Assembly: GCA_032229885.1 (NCBI GenBank)
Contig: JAVYAJ010000150.1
Coordinates: 1 to 17,446 of the forward strand
Direction of reading: 5' to 3'
Origin: Anammoximicrobium sp032229885
Lineage (GTDB): Bacteria > Planctomycetota > Planctomycetia > Pirellulales > Pirellulaceae
DNA: 17,446 nucleotides
Shown here: in pieces, positions 15,256 through 17,446 of the stretch
How the letters are laid out: every line of letters starts with the position of its first letter
Numbering within the stretch: the first letter of the stretch is position 1
The notes under the pieces: generated by a model
The model's database searches: none
What the model was told of the DNA's origin: nothing
The model's input: the letters and a program-made list of their open reading frames with translations, nothing else
Translations under genes and position numbers: made by a program

Positions 15256-15626
15256 CTGCCGAACGGTTGATGTTCCTCGGCGGCGTCAGCGTGTTCCTGC
15301 TGACGCTCTATTGGGTCCGCAGTCGGCGGTTGCGCGAACGCTATGCGATCGCCTGGCTGGCGGTCGCCACGCTGCTGTTGCTGTGCGGCATCTTTCCTAC
15401 GATCATCATGCGTCTGGCGCAATGGGCGCACCTCAGCTATTCCGCCGCTGTTCTGTTCGTTGCCTTGACGGCGGTCTATTGGTTTGCCTTCCTGGTCACG
15501 GTTTCCCTGACTCGGCAGCACCGGCAGAGCACGCGTTTGTTGCAGGAGGTGGCCCTGTTGAGGCATCGGCTGGCCCAGATGGAAAACCGGCTGGCCGGTG
15601 GTGATCCCGAGGCGGGGGGGCCGTGA
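15252..15626 (+). CDS. DUF2304-like three-helix membrane protein
   Basis: This is a 124-residue small integral membrane protein. Hydrophobic helices lie at about 6-22, 33-52 and 62-86, with Arg-rich loops (RSRRLRER, 24-30). A cytoplasmic heptad-like helix (about 92-114, LLQEVALLRHRLAQMENRL) probably forms a coiled coil. Size, topology and the RERYAIAWLAVA segment fit DUF2304 proteins, which are often found next to DPM1-like glycosyltransferases. They are thought to help anchor the synthase or handle the lipid-linked sugar, but no reaction is established. Its ATG overlaps the GT2 stop (ATGA at 15252-15255), so the two are translationally coupled and the partners likely form a complex. It is the last gene of the operon. 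GC-rich hairpins follow within 20-180 bases. Confidence 0.75.
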   Translation: MTAERLMFLGGVSVFLLTLYWVRSRRLRERYAIAWLAVATLLLLCGIFPTIIMRLAQWAHLSYSAAVLFVALTAVYWFAFLVTVSLTRQHRQSTRLLQEVALLRHRLAQMENRLAGGDPEAGGP

Positions 15627-15643
15627 CGGACGCGGGCGGGGGT

Positions 15644-15663
15644 GGCCACGACGGAGCGTGGCC
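15644..15663. terminator. GC-rich hairpin 18 bases after the DUF2304-like gene
   Basis: GGCCACG (15644-15650) pairs with CGTGGCC (15657-15663) around the six-base loop ACGGAG. The position just after the last operon gene fits a transcription end or mRNA 3' stabiliser. Only a short CTCT follows, no T-run, so intrinsic termination is uncertain. Confidence 0.45.
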
Positions 15664-15787
15664 CTCTATGCGTCCAAGAGGCCGTGACGCGCTGGTGTGA
15701 TGCGGGGGCTTTCGCCGCCGGCGCGCGACGATGGCTCGGGGACGTTGTCCGATCGGTCGCGAGGCGGGCGAAACCGGAGACGGAACG

Positions 15788-15810
15788 GGCCTCGGAGGGG
15801 TTCCGAGGCC
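15788..15810. terminator. GC-rich hairpin just beyond the convergent BBP7 gene stop
   Basis: GGCCTCGG (15788-15795) pairs perfectly with CCGAGGCC (15803-15810) around AGGGGTT. It lies 46 bases beyond the end of the minus-strand outer-membrane gene and 162 beyond the plus-strand operon, so it could serve either direction. No T-run accompanies it. Confidence 0.45.
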
Positions 15811-15855
15811 AGGCCGGCGTCGCGGATCCATTCGATCGCGGCCCGTTGCCTCGTC

Positions 15856-17277
15856 CTACCAGACGCCTTCCAAACCTACGCGGATTCCCTGAGCCCAAAA
15901 GTCGCTGTCTCGCCAGGCGAACCGCGGACGGGCGGCGCCCGCGAACTCTTCCGGGGGCGGCAACAGGTCCGGGTTGACATCCAGATCGATGATGTCGCCG
16001 GGACGGACGACTCGACTCCAATACAGAAGGTCGTACCCGACGCGGGCAGTCAGACAGGGCGTCAACTCGTAGCCGACGCCGATGCCCAGTTCGGGAATCA
16101 TCGCAAAGACATTCCGACGGTAATTGCCGATGTTCGTGCGTTGGGCGAGCAACCCGCCGGGATAGGCGCCGTTGTCGGCCGCGGCTCCGGAGATGATGGT
16201 CTGGCCGCGAATCGACACGGTCTGCTCGACGGCGCCCAGCGCGATTCTGCCCGTCATGTCCAGCAGCCACGGCCCCCAGGAGCGGCGCCAAGCCACGCCG
16301 AGATCGCCTCCGTGAAAGCTGTTCTGTGTCCCGAATGCGTCCTCGAGGGCGAAATTGCCTTGTTCGGGCGGAGGCAGCAGCGATCTGAGATCTTCTCGAA
16401 TCTGGAGTCCCTCGCGCAGTTGCACGTAACGATATCCGGCCAAGAGATCCAGTCGCGAACTGCGGGGGATGGCGGCTCCGCACGGGTCGCACGGGTCGCA
16501 CGCCGCCGCGCAATCGGACTCGCAGCACACGCGCCGCCGAACGCGAAAGCCGGCGCCGTGCAACTGGCTGAAGCTATCCACCGTGACCGCGCCGGCCAAA
16601 ACCTGCGGGGTCGACACGATCTCGGCGTCTTCGCGAGCCGGCGGTGCAAACACACCGTCGCCATCGCGCGGGTTGATGTTGAAAAACGGACGAAATAACC
16701 GCGGACTGCCCGTCGAGTCGCTGGCGGCGCGAAAATGGCCCGTCGCATCGCCCAGCATCCAATAGTCGCCTTCGATGCCTAGATCGCCGCACGGGCTGAG
16801 CCAGCTTCCCAATCCAACGCGAAAACCGGAACGCGCGCGGTCAAGAATCGTCTCGTCGCCGTACAGGATCCGCGTGTCCGGGACATCCAAGGCCCCGGTA
16901 GTCCCGGTGGTGACCAAGGGCGGAATCGCCATTCCCTTTGTCCACCACAACAAGTAATCGGCTTCCCACCAGAGATTTCCGGTCGGCATGATCCAGACCG
17001 GTTCGAGCCCATCATCGCAGTACCCCAGATCTTCATCCCAATCCCAGAATACGGGCTCGTCGTCGACGATGACTTCGTGACCATGCGGCTGTGCGGCGAT
17101 AGGGCCGGCGGCGGGCCGTTCGCTGGGCTTCGGCTGCGTAACGCTGGCCAGCCGAGCGGACCGGGGCGCCGGCGAGACGCCGCGAGCGCGGTCGGCGGCT
17201 ACGGAATAAGACGACCGAGTCGGCATCAAGATCGTCACGCACAGTGTACAGAAGGTGACCGTTTTCCAGTTGAGCAT
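15856..17277 (-). CDS. BBP7 family outer-membrane beta-barrel protein with cysteine-rich insertion
   Basis: This exported barrel protein has 473 residues. A signal peptide covers about 1-28 (hydrophobic TFCTLCVTILM, probable cut near SVAAD). A disordered Pro/Ala/Arg stretch (29-68) leads to an acidic-aromatic patch (DDEPVFWDWDEDLGYCDDG). The family core starts at LWWEADYLLWWTKGMAIPPLVTTG (102-125), with TRILYGDE (135-142) and GFRVGLGSWL (151-160), and continues as alternating beta strands to a terminal IRVGLEGVW ending in an aromatic residue. This is a much clearer BBP7 match than the gene at 7634. Between strands, residues 250-267 contain six cysteines (251, 252, 256, 260, 263, 266), an unusual loop. 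The start is ATG 17277 with a weak AGG-containing ribosome site. The upstream 170 bases are relatively AT-rich and should hold the promoter. The role is unknown; likely a structural or transport barrel. Confidence 0.85.
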   Translation of the reverse strand: MLNWKTVTFCTLCVTILMPTRSSYSVAADRARGVSPAPRSARLASVTQPKPSERPAAGPIAAQPHGHEVIVDDEPVFWDWDEDLGYCDDGLEPVWIMPTGNLWWEADYLLWWTKGMAIPPLVTTGTTGALDVPDTRILYGDETILDRARSGFRVGLGSWLSPCGDLGIEGDYWMLGDATGHFRAASDSTGSPRLFRPFFNINPRDGDGVFAPPAREDAEIVSTPQVLAGAVTVDSFSQLHGAGFRVRRRVCCESDCAAACDPCDPCGAAIPRSSRLDLLAGYRYVQLREGLQIREDLRSLLPPPEQGNFALEDAFGTQNSFHGGDLGVAWRRSWGPWLLDMTGRIALGAVEQTVSIRGQTIISGAAADNGAYPGGLLAQRTNIGNYRRNVFAMIPELGIGVGYELTPCLTARVGYDLLYWSRVVRPGDIIDLDVNPDLLPPPEEFAGAARPRFAWRDSDFWAQGIRVGLEGVW

Positions 17278-17446
17278 GATCTTGCCTATCAGAATCGCCT
17301 CGGGAAACGAGAAAAAGCATTCCGCAGATTAGCATCGAGTGCGTGCAGAACTCGTACTATCGTTATCGACGGCGCAATCCGTAAACTTTGGAAAAAGCAA
17401 AAGGCTCACGTAAACGCAAAATTTGCTGTACTCCGCACATTTTAAC
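17278..17446 (-). promoter_or_regulatory. AT-richer upstream region of the BBP7 gene
   Basis: Compared with neighbouring DNA this stretch is rich in A/T (AAAAAG, CAAAATTTGC, TTTTAAC). It ends at the window edge, so the full promoter region may not be present. On the minus strand TTTACG (near 17386) and AACGAT (near 17363) could be a weak promoter pair, but the match is poor and I do not assign exact boxes. Confidence 0.25.

Overview
The window looks like chromosomal DNA of a planctomycete, probably of the Pirellulales type. The clues are two outer-membrane beta-barrel proteins that resemble the planctomycete-rich BBP7 family, a shortened DnaK-like Hsp70, high GC content, long non-coding gaps, a TTG start codon on miaB, and short tandem and dispersed repeats between genes. 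This placement is inferred from gene families only; no rRNA or tRNA gene was seen.

Layout. Positions 1-204 hold the 5' part of a possible minus-strand ORF built largely from repeat-like DNA. galE (UDP-glucose 4-epimerase) follows at 535-1527, minus strand. Next is a minus-strand housekeeping group read in the order miaB (tRNA methylthiotransferase, 6357-4909), an NfeD-type membrane protease (4703-3168) and rarA (replication-associated AAA+ ATPase, 3167-1803). The nfeD stop and the rarA start are directly joined. A 1.28-kb gene-free stretch (6358-7633) carries a heptamer array between two 35-bp direct repeats. A plus-strand outer-membrane protein (7634-8968) converges on a minus-strand Hsp70-like gene (10810-9092), with a large GC-rich hairpin between them. 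A second gene-poor stretch of about 1.46 kb follows, with at most one small membrane-protein gene (11683-11411, minus).

The most coherent functional unit is the plus-strand operon 12271-15626. It encodes a TMTC-like membrane glycosyltransferase with C-terminal TPRs, a tiny ORF made of a 15-bp tandem repeat (pentapeptide AEANL), a DPM1-like family-2 glycosyltransferase, and a three-helix DUF2304-like membrane protein. Together they suggest a polyprenyl-phosphate-sugar synthase, a small membrane partner, and a GT-C enzyme that could move the sugar to secreted or envelope proteins, comparable to eukaryotic TMTC O-mannosylation. The operon converges on a second BBP7-type gene (17277-15856, minus), again with GC-rich hairpins in the gap.

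No CRISPR array, insertion sequence, phage gene, rRNA or tRNA was found. The best candidate for an under-described system is the glycosylation operon with its embedded repeat micro-ORF. The rest is mainly ordinary core genome, with unusual intergenic repeats.
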